DNA of 64,000 nucleotides from Chelydra serpentina (Eukaryota > Chordata > Testudines > Chelydridae). The notes beneath the pieces are model-generated. The model ran no database searches, was not told the DNA's origin, and was given only the letters and a program-made list of their open reading frames with translations. Both the position numbers and the translations under genes were made by a program. The stretch spans positions 3,348,001 through 3,412,000 of the forward strand of contig JBAIAC010000042.1 of the NCBI GenBank assembly GCA_037349315.1. The letters are read 5' to 3'. Shown in pieces: positions 45,554 to 61,124 of the stretch. Within the stretch, counting starts at the first letter, position 1; each line of letters opens with the position of its first letter.

Positions 45554-46027
45554 GGGGAGGGATAGCTCAGTGGTTTGAGCATTGGACTGCTAAACCCAGG
45601 GTTGTGAGTTCAATCCTTGAGGGGGCCAGGGCTGACGTGCTCACTAGGTGACCCTAGACAGTCGCCTAGGGTGCTAAGATTTGGGGGGTGGTGGGCAGCT
45701 GCTTCCCAGCTGGTGGGCAACCACCCCGAGTTGAGCCGCTGTGAGCCCCCCGCCTGCCCTCCCGCTCAGCGCCTGTGGTCCTGGGGGGGGGAGAGGCTGA
45801 GCTCCTGCAGGTAGGGGAGCTGGCTGGGGGCAAGGGTGACATTGGGGGGGCAGTGCAGGGCTGGTGCAAGGATGTTTTGCCTAGGGCGTGAGATGTCCTT
45901 GCACTGGCCCTGGAGGGGGCCATTTAGGGATCTGGGGCAAAAATCTGTCAAGGGACAGTACTTGGTCCTGCTAGTGAAGGCAGGGGACTGGACTCGATGA
46001 CCTTTCAAGGTCCTTCCAGTTCTATAT
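45554..46027 (+). repeat. Cry-type tRNA SINE, interrupted by a hAT
   Basis: tRNA-like head with A box TAGCTCAGTGG (45,563-45,573) and B box GTTCAATCC (45,608-45,616), followed by the body and CR1-like tail (GGCCATTTAGGGATCTGGGGC, then GGACTGGACTCGATGACC). The element is cut at 45,627-45,912 by a small hAT. Cry SINEs are turtle elements mobilised by CR1. Confidence 0.85.
45627..45912. mobile_element. Non-autonomous hAT, 286 bp, nested in the SINE
   Basis: GAGGGGGC is repeated at 45,619-45,626 and 45,913-45,920 (8 bp, the hAT hallmark). The ends are CAGGGC and GCCCTG. The inside is G-rich with no transposase. Confidence 0.75.
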
Positions 46028-46415
46028 TTTTTAAGCAAATTTTATATTTATTGATTTAAACTTTCGCAGTTTAACAATCAGGGTTTTAAGCATTTCATTC
46101 CAATTAAAATTGTCATGGTTGTGGGAAATTATGAGGGCATCAGACAATATTTTGGCCGGACAATAACTATTTAATGACACTAAACACTGAGATTCAAAAA
46201 GTTGAAGCTTCATAATTGTTAAAATTTTCTGTGAGCAGCCAAATCTCTTCCCTCCCCCAGCAGCTCCCCTAGGCCAATGACAGTGCAAATAAGTGATGGT
46301 CACATAAACACCACCCTATACCGGAAACCTACTGACCTCTATACTTACCTACATGCCTCCAGCTTCCATCCAGGACACATCCCACGATCCATTGTCTACA
46401 GCCAAGCCCTAAGAT

Positions 46416-46892
46416 CAGTAGCGTAGCCAGGGGGGGAGCAGCCGCTCCCCCTGTGAGGAGAAGCGGCGCTAAGGTGCCGCCCGAGCCCCGCTGCCGGAGC
46501 CGGGCTCAGGGGGCGCTTTAAAAGGCCCGCGGCTCCTGCCGCTGCGAGGAGACGCGGGCCCTTTAAAGCGCCCCCCCAGGCCCGCTGCCGGAGCCGGGCT
46601 CGGGCGGGGATTTAAAAGGCCTGCGGCTCTTGCAGCGTCTCGGGGGAGCCACGCTGCCGGAGCCGGGCTGCGGGGGGAGCTTTAAAAGGCAGGAGCGGTG
46701 GGCCTTTTAAAACTCCCCCCCGCCAGCCCCACTGCTGGAGCCGGGCTCGGGCGGGGATTTAAAAGGCTCGGGGGCTCCGCAGCGGCTGGAGCCCCGGGCC
46801 CTTTAAAGCGCCGCCGGGTGAGTACAGCGGGAGCGGGGAGGTGCCTTTTTATAGCGCCGCCCCCCCGTGCTCTAAACCTGGCTACACCACTG
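46416..46892. mobile_element. Non-autonomous hAT, 477 bp, nested in the PLE
   Basis: 8-bp target duplication CCTAAGAT at 46,408-46,415 and 46,893-46,900. Inverted ends are CAGTAGCGTAGCCAGG and CAGTGGTGTAGCCAGG. The core is GC-rich with internal repeats (GCTGCCGGAGCCGGGCT, TTTAAA) and no transposase. Confidence 0.88.
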
Positions 46893-47270
46893 CCTAAGAT
46901 ACAACCAAATTTGCTCCAATCCCTCAGACAGAGACAAACACCTACAAGATCTCTATCAAGCATTCTTAAAACTACAATACCCACCTGGGGAAGGAAGGAA
47001 ACAGACTGACAGAGCGAGACAGGTACCCAGAAGTCACCTACTACATGACAGGCCCAACAAGGAAAATAACAACACCACTGGCCATCACATACAGCCCCCA
47101 GCTAAAACCTCTCCAGCACATCATCAACAAAAACGATCCCTCATTCTCACAGACCTTGGGAGACAGACCAGTCCTTGCTTACAGACAGCCCCCGAACCTG
47201 AGGTAAATACTCACCAGCAACTACACACCACACCACAGAAACACTAACCCAGGAACCAATCACTGTTACA

Positions 47271-47644
47271 AACCTCGTTGCCTACTCTGTCCCCATATCT
47301 ACTCTAGCGACGCCATCATAGGACCCAACCACATCAGCCACACCATCAGGGGCTCATTCCCCTGCACGTGTACTAACGTTATATATGCCATCATGTGCCA
47401 GCAATGCCCCTCTACCATGTACATTGGCCAGACCGGACAGTCTCTATGTAAAAGAATAAATGGACACAAATCGGACATCAGGAATGGTAACATACAAAAG
47501 CCAGTAGGAGAACACTTCAATCTTCCTGGATATTCTATAACAGATTTAAAAGTATCCATCCTTCAACAAAAAAACTTCAGAAGCAGACTTCAAAGAGAAA
47601 CTGCAGAACTAAAATTCATTTGCAAATTTAACACCATTGAATAA
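47271..47644 (+). pseudogene. PLE GIY-YIG endonuclease remnant
   Basis: Open stretch ending in a stop at 47,642-47,644, with the GIY-YIG first motif as MYIGQTG, the conserved Arg/His helix (CKRINGHKSD), and the Glu-containing GEHFN. In Penelope elements this domain nicks the target DNA. Upstream stops (for example near 47,200) break the link with the reverse transcriptase. Confidence 0.85.
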
Positions 47645-48039
47645 GGACTGGGAGTGGCTGGCTCACTACAAAAACAGCTTCGACTCTCCTAGAATTGACA
47701 CCTCCTCATCTATTATTGGGAGTGGACCACATCCACCCTGATCGAATTGGCCCTGTCAACATTGGTTCTCCACGTGTGAGGTAACTCCCTTCTCTTCATG
47801 TGTCAGTATAATAGTGCCTGCTTCTGTAATTTTCACTCTATGCATCTGAAGAAGTGGGTATTTTACCCACGAAAGCTTATGCCCAAATAAATCTGTTAGT
47901 CTTTAAGGTGCCACCGGACTCCCTGTTGTTTTTGTGGATACAGACTAACATGGCTACCCCCTGATACATGACACTCAGCTGTCAGATACTTCCAGGGAGC
48001 TCTGAAAGGGGAGAGCAGGACAATTACAATTCTGCCGCC

Positions 48040-48360
48040 CCAAGCAGGGGTGGCGGCGCCCCGCCCCCGCCACGTCTGCCTGCGTCGGGGGCGGGGCACC
48101 GCCACGTGTGCCCGGGGCCCCACCCCTGACGCAGGCAGTCCCATTCCGGAGCGGCAAGGGGACAGCGGCGGACCTGCCGCCCCTTTGCCGCCGCGGCAGG
48201 CGAGACTGGGGCAGCAGTCTGAGTCCCGCGGCGGCAATTCGGCGGCGGGAAGAGCGGACCTGCCGCCGAATTGCCGCCGCGGGACTCGGACTGCCGCCCC
48301 CTTCTCACCTGCCGCCCCAAGCACGAGCTTGGCAAGCTGGTGCCTGGAGCCGGCCCTGGG
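48040..48360. repeat. GC-rich repeat with internal inverted symmetry
   Basis: Extremely CpG-rich. It contains GCCGCGGC-type palindromes and copies of CTGCCGCCCC. The right end (GGTGCCTGGAGCCGGCCCTG) matches 29,868-29,888. ORFs here are compositional. Confidence 0.5.
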
Positions 48361-48369
48361 GGAGAGGCA

Positions 48370-49560
48370 CATGCCTGCAGGGCAGCAGAGATCAAAACAC
48401 TGAGCAGAGCAATCAGGGCAGGTATTGCGGGATACTGGCGGAAGCCAGTTCTGTTGACAAAACAATCAGCAGTGTCTACACTGGCTCTCTGTGAACAATA
48501 AAAGGAGGGGAAAAGACAATAGTCTCTCATAGGGGTTGTGACCTTGCACTCCATATGCTTTGTGAATCTGGCTTATGAATCTGAAAATGACATCGCTGGA
48601 ATGTGCTTTATGCAAAAGGTCTCTTATATCATTGGAGACTGGAGTGTTTGGAAGGGTGCCCCTGACAGGAGGGTTGTTCTCAGTGCTATCCCAGCGCATC
48701 AAGTGACCATCTCAAAGGGGTCTCTGTGACCGAACCTGTCACAGAGGTGGATGATTTTTGTTGCCAAAACTAGGCATTTTTTGCAACAAACGTCCCATTG
48801 CCATGTGTATGCTCTTGCTGTTTTGTCGCCAAAAGGCAGTTTTTGGTGACAAAGCTTGATAGTGCAGACAAGGCCTAAGACACTTACATCTTCCCGTAAC
48901 TCCGGCTTTGTGGCTCACAGTGTTGTTCCAGTGATTTTCTCAGCAGCTACAATTTAGATGCAGTGACATTCAGCATTGCACTACTTGAGTCCCTTCATGG
49001 AGCTCACTCTTTCTCTCCTACTCTAAAGTAGAGATCAAAGTCCCCCAGCATGCAGCAGCTTCATGAGGCCGGGGGCCCTGCCTGCTTTTCCTGAGCCCAG
49101 GTGGCCCCCAGGGCTCCCAAGGGAAGGGGGAGCCAATGATGTGCACTGCAGTTAGGTTGGTCATTTTGTGCTCCGTGATCGGAACTCTCTTCTACTTTAT
49201 CAGGTTAAGTGAAAGAGCAATACTGTGTTGGGCGGGTGTAAAGAGTCTCTGTGTGTGTGAAATGCTTCACAACTACAGCGTGCCTCCGGAGAGAGTTCAG
49301 CTGAAACCAGCCGGCTCTCACCTTGGCGTGGAGTTCTGGGAGATGGTGCGTTCAGGCATGCGGGAATCTGGAGAGTCAGCTCTGCACCAGGGGGTTAGGC
49401 AGCAGGTTTCACACCTCAGATAGGAGGTTACAGCCCCCCAAGGATGTGCCCAGGGATGCCAAGATTGGAGCAGTGGATGGGCTCTGTTCCAGTCCCAGAG
49501 GCTTGAATTATCTGGGGATCCTTCCTGGGGCTCAGATGCTTGGGTTCCCCTTACATCAGT
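48370..49560. other. Intergenic, no recognised gene
   Basis: Moderate GC, short unconvincing ORFs. 48,480-48,760 may be LTR-derived but no termini were found. Confidence 0.35.
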
Positions 49561-49568
49561 CTGGTGAC

Positions 49569-49717
49569 ATAGAATCATAGAATATCAGGATTGGAAGGGA
49601 CCTTAGGAGGTCATCTAGTCCAACCCCCTGCTCAAAGCAGGACCAATCCCCAATTTTTGCCCCAGATCCCCAAATGGCCCCCTCAAGGATTGAACTCAGC
49701 TATCCCTCCCCCCTAAC
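49569..49717 (-). repeat. Cry-type SINE, tRNA head deleted
   Basis: Minus-strand copy ending in the CR1-like tail (complement of AGAATCATAGAATATCAGG). The body matches the SINE at 45.9 kb, but the head lost most of the A-box to B-box segment. Confidence 0.82.
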
Positions 49718-49725
49718 CGGTTCTG

Positions 49726-49730
<5 letters not shown>

Positions 49731-49762
<32 letters not shown>
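49731..49762. repeat. (AC)n microsatellite
   Basis: About 16 uninterrupted AC repeats next to the SINE. Confidence 0.95.
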
Positions 49763-49763
<1 letters not shown>

Positions 49764-50609
49764 AGAAACCTTCTCAGTGGCCAGCCTCCAAACCCTTAAC
49801 TCTGCCCAGGTGGGTTCTGCTGACTATTTCTACATGTCTGCAATTCAGAGACATGACTGGAGAGGTCTCCCCCTCAGGGCTGCCACATCCCTTTGCCCTG
49901 GGCTGAGGGGGGCTCTTTCCTGTTTCTGGATGAGAGAGAGTCTCTCCCTCCAGTGCTGCCACCTCCTGCTCCCTTTGCCTGGGGGTGAGACAGTTTCAAT
50001 GAATGGTTCTTCCTGGGCTGGGGAGAGGCTGTCTCCTGTTCCACGGCTTCCACCGTTCTCTGTGGCCAGGACAGAGTAGCTGGTGGCTTTAACCAGAGAC
50101 ACTGGGTGGAGGAGCTGCCGGGAGCGGGGACATGCAGCAGGGGAGGAGGCAGAACAACAGTAAGAGAGATGGGAGACCCCCAGGGGACTGTCTGTGTCTC
50201 CATGTTCAGGCTGCTCCGGTGATCGAGGGGTTCACATTTGAGACCTGGTAGTGAAATCTAAGCATAGAACTCACAGCCCGCGTGGGGTGTGTGCCCTGCT
50301 CTGTAACCCTTTGCCCTGAGGTTGGGCCTCACATGCGTGAGCGACTCTAGACAGCGAGACGGGAGAACTCAACCTGGCCATCCCACATGCCAGCGGAGTG
50401 CTGTAACCACAGAGAGGGGGAAAGTTCTAAGGCGGGTGACATCCTGAGAACCACCTCCCCCCCCCTGCCCACGTTGTGTGTGCAGCGAGGCAGGTGCCTA
50501 CCTCATCCCAGCAAGAAACAACATAGACGCCTGAGCCACCTGACGTCACGCGCTGGGTTCCCGTCTCTGGGTCGTTAAGTAGAGACAGACGCCCCTCTGC
50601 TGCCCAGAT

Positions 50610-51290
50610 TTAGGCACCTGTCTGTGAGAGGGGTGTAGCTTAGGAAACCCCTCTCTTGTCGGCATCTCCCATTGGCTAGCTCAGATGGGTGTCCCTCCCC
50701 CCGCCACCCCCCCCCCCCCGAGCTGGCTTTTGTGAATCGCACTGTAAGGTGCCTGTGATGCCCATGCACTGTGTAGGGAGTTCAGGCCCCAACTCAGCTT
50801 GGCAGAGTTGCAGACTGATTTTCTAGTTGCCTACAAATTAGGCCCTGTGACGCTCAGCATTACAACACCAAGTCCCTTCATGGGTTGCCCCCTGTATAAC
50901 CAGTCAGCTCTCTGCAGAGCACAGCTGAGCAATTCCCAATTGGCATGTGTGTGCACAGGACAGAGACAAAGCACAGGCTGGAGAGTGACATTTCCCAGTA
51001 AACCCCAAACTCTCCTCCTAGAGGCGCGATATTCCCCATGGGTGCTGTGGGGACACAACCAAGTCAGGAAGCAAATCCTAAGAGTCTGCTCCCAGCAACT
51101 GCAGCCGGGACAGTAAAGTGGAGCAAACAAGAAGAACTGTTTGTAATGTTTTATTTACAGAATTAGGGTTGCCAACTTTCTCACAAACATCCTTGTCCTG
51201 ACTCGACGGAGCTGAGGAGTCTTAATAACCACAGCATGGAAAGGAGATTCCCCAGCTACCGAGAACAGTTTTCTTAATGCCACAACAACC
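50610..51290 (-). pseudogene. TRIM-C: 3' flank of a third TRIM block
   Basis: Collinear match to the TRIM-B 3' flank (29,260-30,510), including CCCTTCATGG.TTGCCCCCTGT, CACAGCTGAGCAATTC, the AATAAA position (51,150-51,155) and the GAGAACA.TTTTCTT stretch. No B30.2 or other TRIM exon follows on its right, so only the downstream DNA of this copy remains here. Confidence 0.65.
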
Positions 51291-51298
51291 GTACAGGT

Positions 51299-51660
51299 TT
51301 CAGAGTAGCAGCCGTGTTAGTCTGTATCCGTAAAAAGAACAGGAGAACTTGTGGCACCTTAGAGACTAACCAATTTATTTGAGCATAAGCTTTCATGGGC
51401 TACAGCCCACTTCATCGGATGCACAGAATGGAACATATAGTAACAGGAGATATATATACATACATACACAGAGAACCTGAAAAGGTGGAAGATGCCATAC
51501 CAGCTCTAAGAGGCTAATGAATTAAGATGAGCTATTATCAGCAGGAATGGCTGAGTCATTACACTACTTGAATCTATTTCCCCATGATAAGTAACCTCAC
51601 ACTTCTTGTCAACTGTCTGTAATTGACCATCTTGATTACCACTACAAAAGCATTGCAGAG
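51299..51660 (-). mobile_element. PLE 3' tail
   Basis: Minus-strand Penelope-like tail with the GTGTTAGTCTGTATCC end, GGTGCC/CTAAG motif and the CCCATGAAAGCTTATGCTC segment. Confidence 0.8.
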
Positions 51661-51899
51661 CAGAACAGATTCAGCACTTTGGTACAGGGTTACGGAAAGG
51701 AAAAAGACTGGCATGGTACATATAGTACCTGGAATTTCTCTCCCCTGGCTGTCGGATGTACCACGAACAGCTGGTTACTTTAGAGACATTCAGTGACACA
51801 GCTGGGGTGACATTTTTGTGCTCTCCCCTTTCTCAGTAAATTGAGACTTTTCAGGATCGGGACACTGAATCATAAGCTTTTTGGGTCTATTTAATAGCA

Positions 51900-52530
51900 T
51901 CTGCTCAGAGCTCAGCACCATTGGGGGCCCCTAGATTGTAATGCAAACAGACGTACAAGCATCGAGCAGATGGGTAAACTGAGGCAACCCATGCTGCACT
52001 GAGGGCTGGGACAGCCACACCTGGAGGTGGGGGAGGGAGGAACAGGGGAGGGCTGAAAGAGGGCTGAAGAGGGGAAGAGGGTGTGTAAGGTGGGATTGAG
52101 GGGCGATGAGGGGTGGGTCAGGGGCAGATGCAGGGAGTAGGGGGTGGCTGAAGGGGGGATGGGGCAATGCAGGGGAATCAGGGAAGACTTAGGGGCCAGA
52201 TGGGAACACGGCTGCAATAGAGGGAAACTCTGAGTGGGGGGGTCAGTGAGAAGGAAAGGGGGGATGTGGGGAGGGGAGGCTGAGGGAGCAAGAGGAGGCT
52301 GGCTGGAGAAGGGAGGGAAAGAGGGTTGTGGTTGGGGAGAGGGAGAGATACAAGAGCAGCTTCTTCACCCCATGAGAAAGGAGAGGGGGAGGGGCTGCCC
52401 CACCCAGCAGCCAGAGGCGAAATCTTTTACTGAAAATAGTCAGGGAGCTTTGGGGGTTTGTGGAGGCTTCCGCCTAAGGGCTCAGAAGCTACAAGGCAGG
52501 TGTCCAGACTAGGGATGAAAATGGCATGTA
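51900..52530. other. Purine-rich tract
   Basis: The plus strand is strongly purine-rich from about 52,010 to 52,400 (GGGGAGGGGAGGCTGAGGGA-like text). Several minus ORFs here are compositional. No gene recognised. Confidence 0.5.
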
Positions 52531-52827
52531 AAAAGAAACCGTTTCAACTATTAAAATTGCACTGCTAACATGCTAAGTAATTCACAACATGGGCATCTGC
52601 CCAGCATCCGGGCTGTTACCCAGACTGGTTTAGCCCGGCAAAGCACAGGGGGAGAGGCTGGAATTGCTCTGGGCCCAGTGGAATGCTTTTTAGAGAAGGG
52701 GTACGGTGCCCCCCCACTTATCCCTGCCCATGCCTCCCCTACCCCCTTGTGGTGGGGCCGGGAGCAGGGCTCTGGCAGGGGGGGAGTCGGGACGCAGACA
52801 GGGGTAAGGGGCCTGAGGCTGGACGTG

Positions 52828-52913
52828 GAAGCTGATGAAGTCATCCCCGTCATACTGATATTTCTCCCGCCCCCCGGGGGTGTCCCAGTCCATGGCCTGC
52901 ACCCCGTGGAACC
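52828..52913 (-). pseudogene. MHC class I alpha-2 exon fragment
   Basis: After a CCCCAG acceptor the phase 1 reading gives FHGVQAMDWDTPGGREKYQ followed by YDGDDFISF. This order (H.VQ.M, then a Y.YDG.DFISF block) is that of the start of class I exon 3, which also begins in phase 1 with GGTT. Homology stops after ISF; the expected WTAAD stretch and cysteines are absent. It would be a truncated exon of a peptide-presenting MHC class I heavy chain or relative. Confidence 0.55.
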
Positions 52914-53699
52914 CTGGGGGAGGGCAGGGACAGAATTAGGTCAGCAGCCCCCTGCCCCGCCAGTCAGTTTACAGAAATTACCAAATTCAGGGGCTTTTTA
53001 TTTCTCCTCTAGATTTGCACCTTTCCAGGACACTGGGAAGAAAGGTCCTGTCAGCTAGAGCCTGAGGCCACCCCCAGAGCAGGTGTCTGACCTGTAGAAT
53101 CCCTGCAGCACAGCCAGGGCCTGGGCAGGAGGCCTGGGCCGCGGGAGGGACAGACTGTGAACTGCCCGGGCATTCCAGAGACACTGTTTGTGCTTCGCCC
53201 AGGCCCACAGAGTGGGGCTCAGTGTTTTCCTTTCCCCTTTCCCATCGTTTCCTGATTGTTTTTTATTAGCTGCTGTTTAATAAATTGCTTTTGTTCAGGG
53301 GTGTAGACAATGGCCAGGGAAGAGGTCAGGGAAGCCTCCAGAGCGGAGAAAGTGTCCCAGAGTGGGGATGCTCCAGCCCGTGTCCTGATGGTCACAACCA
53401 GGTCGGGGGGCCGAGTCCCTCAGGAAGCCTGAGCCCAGCCTTGTCGGGGCTATAAGGACTTTGCCACACAGGAGAGTGGAAGGGGAGCCCTCAAGGCGAG
53501 GCAGGCTCTGGGTGAAGGAAGAGGGAGCGAGGACTCAGATCCTTCTGCTCTTCGATTCCACCCGGGGGGTTTAAGTCAGGAAAGTTCCACAGAATAGTGG
53601 GATCATTTCCCGGCTACCTCTGGGCATGTTACTGGTTTCTCCGAAAGTTAATTGAGTATTTTAGGAAAATGTGACACCTATTTCCCCCGCTAGATGAAA

Positions 53700-54083
53700 G
53701 ACGGTAACTCCCTTCTGACCTAGAGCCTGTGAGTGGAACAGGAGCCGGACCCAGAGACGCTGCTGCGCGGTCGGTTGGGCGCTAGGACCCAGGAGCAGCT
53801 GGGGGGCGGCTCTGGGGGAGGGTCGCTGGGCTCAGGCCCGGCAGCAGGAAGCGACTCGCAGCCGCTGCGGTGACTCCGGCTCCAGGCTCCTGGCGAGATC
53901 CCCGAGCCCCGGCGGCTGGTGCGGGGAGCCCGGAGCCCGGGCTGCAGCCGGGAGAGGGGAATCTCCAGCCGGGCCCTTCCCGCTGCTCCCCAGGAGCCTC
54001 TCCCAGGGCAGAGCCCCCAGCCCGGCCAGGGCCCCTTCCCGGCCCGGCCCCTGCCCCGGGGGCCCCGCTCGGAGGGAAGGTGA
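53700..54083 (+). promoter_or_regulatory. CpG-rich promoter and first exon of the KRAB zinc-finger gene
   Basis: Dense CpG and GC sequence upstream of the gene, with a GGAAG/GTGAGA donor near 54,079. It is taken as the promoter with a non-coding first exon by position and composition. 52,914-53,700 and 54,090-56,126 hold no recognised gene except an LTR-like piece. Confidence 0.5.
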
Positions 54084-54779
54084 GAGAGACCCGCCCCCCC
54101 CCGTCACCCCCGGGCTGCAGGGGGAGGGTTTGGCCCCAGGCTGCTCCCAGCGGAGCTGGCTGCGATTCCCCGCCCCGGGCCCTGGAAAGCTGCCGCCGGC
54201 CCCGGTGTATGCGGGGCGGGGGCAGGGTCACATTACCACCACCCCCCCATCTGCTGCTTTGTTTCCCTGCCCCTGTCCGGGCTGGTGCGGCCGGAGGCTG
54301 CAGCTCAGGGAGATCTGAGGGGGGCAAATAGGGAGGGGCAGGAGGGGGGCAGGGGCCAAACTGAATGCGGGGGGGCCGGGGAAGGAACGGGGCCCAGGGG
54401 CACAATCAGGGCCGGTGGGAGGGAGCAGCACAGGTGCTGGATCTAGGCTGGTGGGGCCCTGCCGCTCCCCTGGCTTGAAGCGGTTTCCATCCTCTCCAGG
54501 CTTCACAGTTTGGTTCAATGGCTCTCAGCGCCCCCCACTGTACAGATTGTTTCAGCCCCCGAGCCTGGGACTAGGAGCCGGGGATGAGAACGCGGTATGG
54601 CCGGCGGGGGGTGAACCTAGGGCTGGGGGAGGCAAGGTCCCGCCCACCCCCCACACACTGTAGGGGCAGGACCCCAACCCCTGAGCATCCCCAACAAACC
54701 CCCCACCTGCTAAGGAGAAGTTGAAGCCTGACACGTTCCCCCACAGGAGCCGTGCACCACCCCCCCCGCCGCCTCCACC

Positions 54780-55305
54780 CTCAGCCGTGACTCTCAGCCG
54801 GCTTGGGAAACAGGCGGGTTCATTGGTCGCTGGGAACACAGCAGAGAACAGAGCTTGTTAGCAGAGAAATCAGGAGCATTCAGAAAAGTCCAACTGGGGG
54901 GGGAATCCAGAGTCCCGAGCCCTGGACTCTCCCCGCGGAGTCCCAAACCAGGAGACTGACCCGCTTCCAGCCCCCCATCCTCAGTGACGTCCAGCTGCCC
55001 CTCCTCCGTCCTTTCTCCCTTTCCCAGGAAAACAGGTCACCTGGCCTCCCCCTCTCTTGCTGTTCTCCAGCACCTTTCCCTGGCTCCTTGCAGAGGACCT
55101 GCTCCCGCCACCGCTTGCCAGGATACAGAATTTTGGCCATTCTCTATGCCCAGGCAGCCACTCTGCAGTGACACCTGCCCTCTAGAGGTCTCCGCAGTGA
55201 TCACACCCCTGTATCCCACCAGCTTGATACTTGAGTAACACATGGGGAAACTGAGGCACACATGAAATTCAGAGAAAATATTAAGAACATTCCCGCTTCA
55301 TCACA
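54780..55305 (-). mobile_element. LTR-like segment
   Basis: On the minus strand it begins TGTGATGAAGCGGG near 55,305 and shares order and short matches (GTGCCTCAGTTTCCCC, AGAACAGAG) with the solo LTR at 40.9 kb. The lower end is not fixed. Confidence 0.4.
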
Positions 55306-56126
55306 CCCCTCTGAGACCAGCCCCAGGGGCACTTTCTCCAGTGGCTGGAACCGCTCTAACCAGACCAGCCCCTGAGCCTGCAGGTGATGGAGCTGGGCAG
55401 AGAAATGAGTCTGCACAAAGGGCCCCTTTCAGGGACCAGCTTGTGAATTTGGCCTACAAGGAGAGCGGCTCCCTGTGTCTGTGAGTCCCAGAGCTGCTGC
55501 CCCAGTGACACAGCCGGGTTCAAACCCCCGTTTCCAGTGTCAGTGGCCGAGCTGCCTGATGAGAGCAAAGGCCCACGGCAATGGGGCAGTCGCCCGTTCT
55601 CCCAGGGTGAGGGAAGAAGATAAAAAGGGGGAGGGAGAGACTTGAAGGGCAGCAGGAGCAGGAAGTGGGGAGGGAGGTTCCCAGCTCCCAGCCCTGCCCA
55701 GATCCATTCCCTGCACTCCCAGGGCAGTCAGCTCTCCTGGGAACAAGGGCAGGAGCTGAGAGAGGGAAAGCCAGTTGCTCACTCTGGTGAGTCCCGCACT
55801 ACTTCGGGAGACGGTGGGGGAGCTAGAGGGGTTACAATACAGTGAGGGGCAGTACCCTGAAGTGACTCCTTTGGTTCTGCTCTTTTTCCAGCGTTTGGCT
55901 CAGAGATGCTGTTCTGGGGAGGTCTAGAAGGGACTTGGTGGGTTTAGTTCTCATGGGGGTGGGAGGCTGGCCGGGGAGGTCCTGAACTAACTGGGTTTCT
56001 TCCCAGCATGGCAGAGTCATAGAATCCGAGCGTCTGTCTGCAGGGAGAGAGCCTGGGGGGAATCGGGGAGTGACATGGACTCCAGCCCCTTATGAAACCT
56101 GCCCAATCTCCCTGCTCCTCTGACAG

Positions 56127-60189
<4,063 letters not shown>

Positions 60190-60965
60190 GACTCTGGGAA
60201 AGGTTTCAGACACAGATCAGCCCTTCTAAACATCAGGCAATCTACGCCCGAGAGAGACCCCCCGTAAGTTCTTAGACTATGGAAAAATGTTTCAAATAGA
60301 TGTCATTCCTTGTTTTACATCAGAGAATCCACACAGAGGAGTGACCCCATAACTGTTTAGCCTGTGAAAGATGTTTTAAATGGAGGTCAGAATATATTCC
60401 AAATCAGGCAATCCACACAGGAGAGAGACCCCATCAGAGCTCAGACTGGAAAAAGTTTCCTACATAGGTCAGACTTTGTTAAAAATCAGGTAATCCACAA
60501 GGAGAGAGATCCCATAACTGCTTAGGCTGTGGGGAAAGTTTTATATGGAGCTCGGCCCATATTTTACATCAGAGAATCCGCACAGGAGACCCCATAAGTG
60601 CTTAGACTATGGAGGAGAATGTTTCATACCGTGGTCAAGTGCTTGGACCGAGGGAAAGGTTTCAGAAACACCTCGCCCCTACAGAACATGAGCCAATCCA
60701 CAAAGGAGAAAGGTCCCATAGCTGCTTAGACTGTGGAAAAAGTTTCATATTGAGGTCAGACCTTGCTAAAAATCAGGCAATCCTCACTGAAGAGAGACCC
60801 CATAAGTGCTTAGACTGTGGGAAACGTTGCAGAAACTGTACAGTCCTTGTTTTATATCAGAGAATCCACAAGACTCCATAAGTGCTTGGACTGTGGCAAA
60901 AGTTGTACACAGAGATCACTCCTCATTAAACATTGGAGAATTCATACGCGATCTAAACATCTCTG
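60190..60965 (+). pseudogene. Decayed continuation of the finger array
   Basis: Downstream of the stop codon about nine more 84-bp units can be followed (for example CLDCGKSFILRSDLAKNQ near 60,740) with frameshifts, stops and lost ligands. They were part of a longer array cut short by the stop at 60,187. Confidence 0.85.
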
Positions 60966-61124
60966 ACACCTGGCCCGAAAGAGTTAAGAACCTTGCAGGC
61001 TAATTGACCCAGATTCAACGTTTAGAGACATGTTAGAAAAGTGTGTAAATGGTATTTGGGGCCATTCCAAGTAATATAGACTAGAACTTTAAAATGTAAA
61101 CTGGTGTTGTTAAAAAATTGGCAG

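Larger units (their letters stand above)
46276..47970 (+). mobile_element. Penelope-like element, 5'-truncated, with GIY-YIG domain
   Basis: Starts inside the end of reverse transcriptase (YRKPTDLYTYLHASSFHPGH, then SIVYSQALR), is broken by a hAT at 46,416-46,892, and continues through degraded linker sequence with stops. The GIY-YIG endonuclease follows at about 47,270-47,644 (CYKPRCLLC zinc-type stretch, MYIGQTGQSLCKRINGHKSDI, PVGEHFN). The 3' tail (47,841-47,970) matches all other PLE tails in the window. The element is inactive. Confidence 0.88.
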
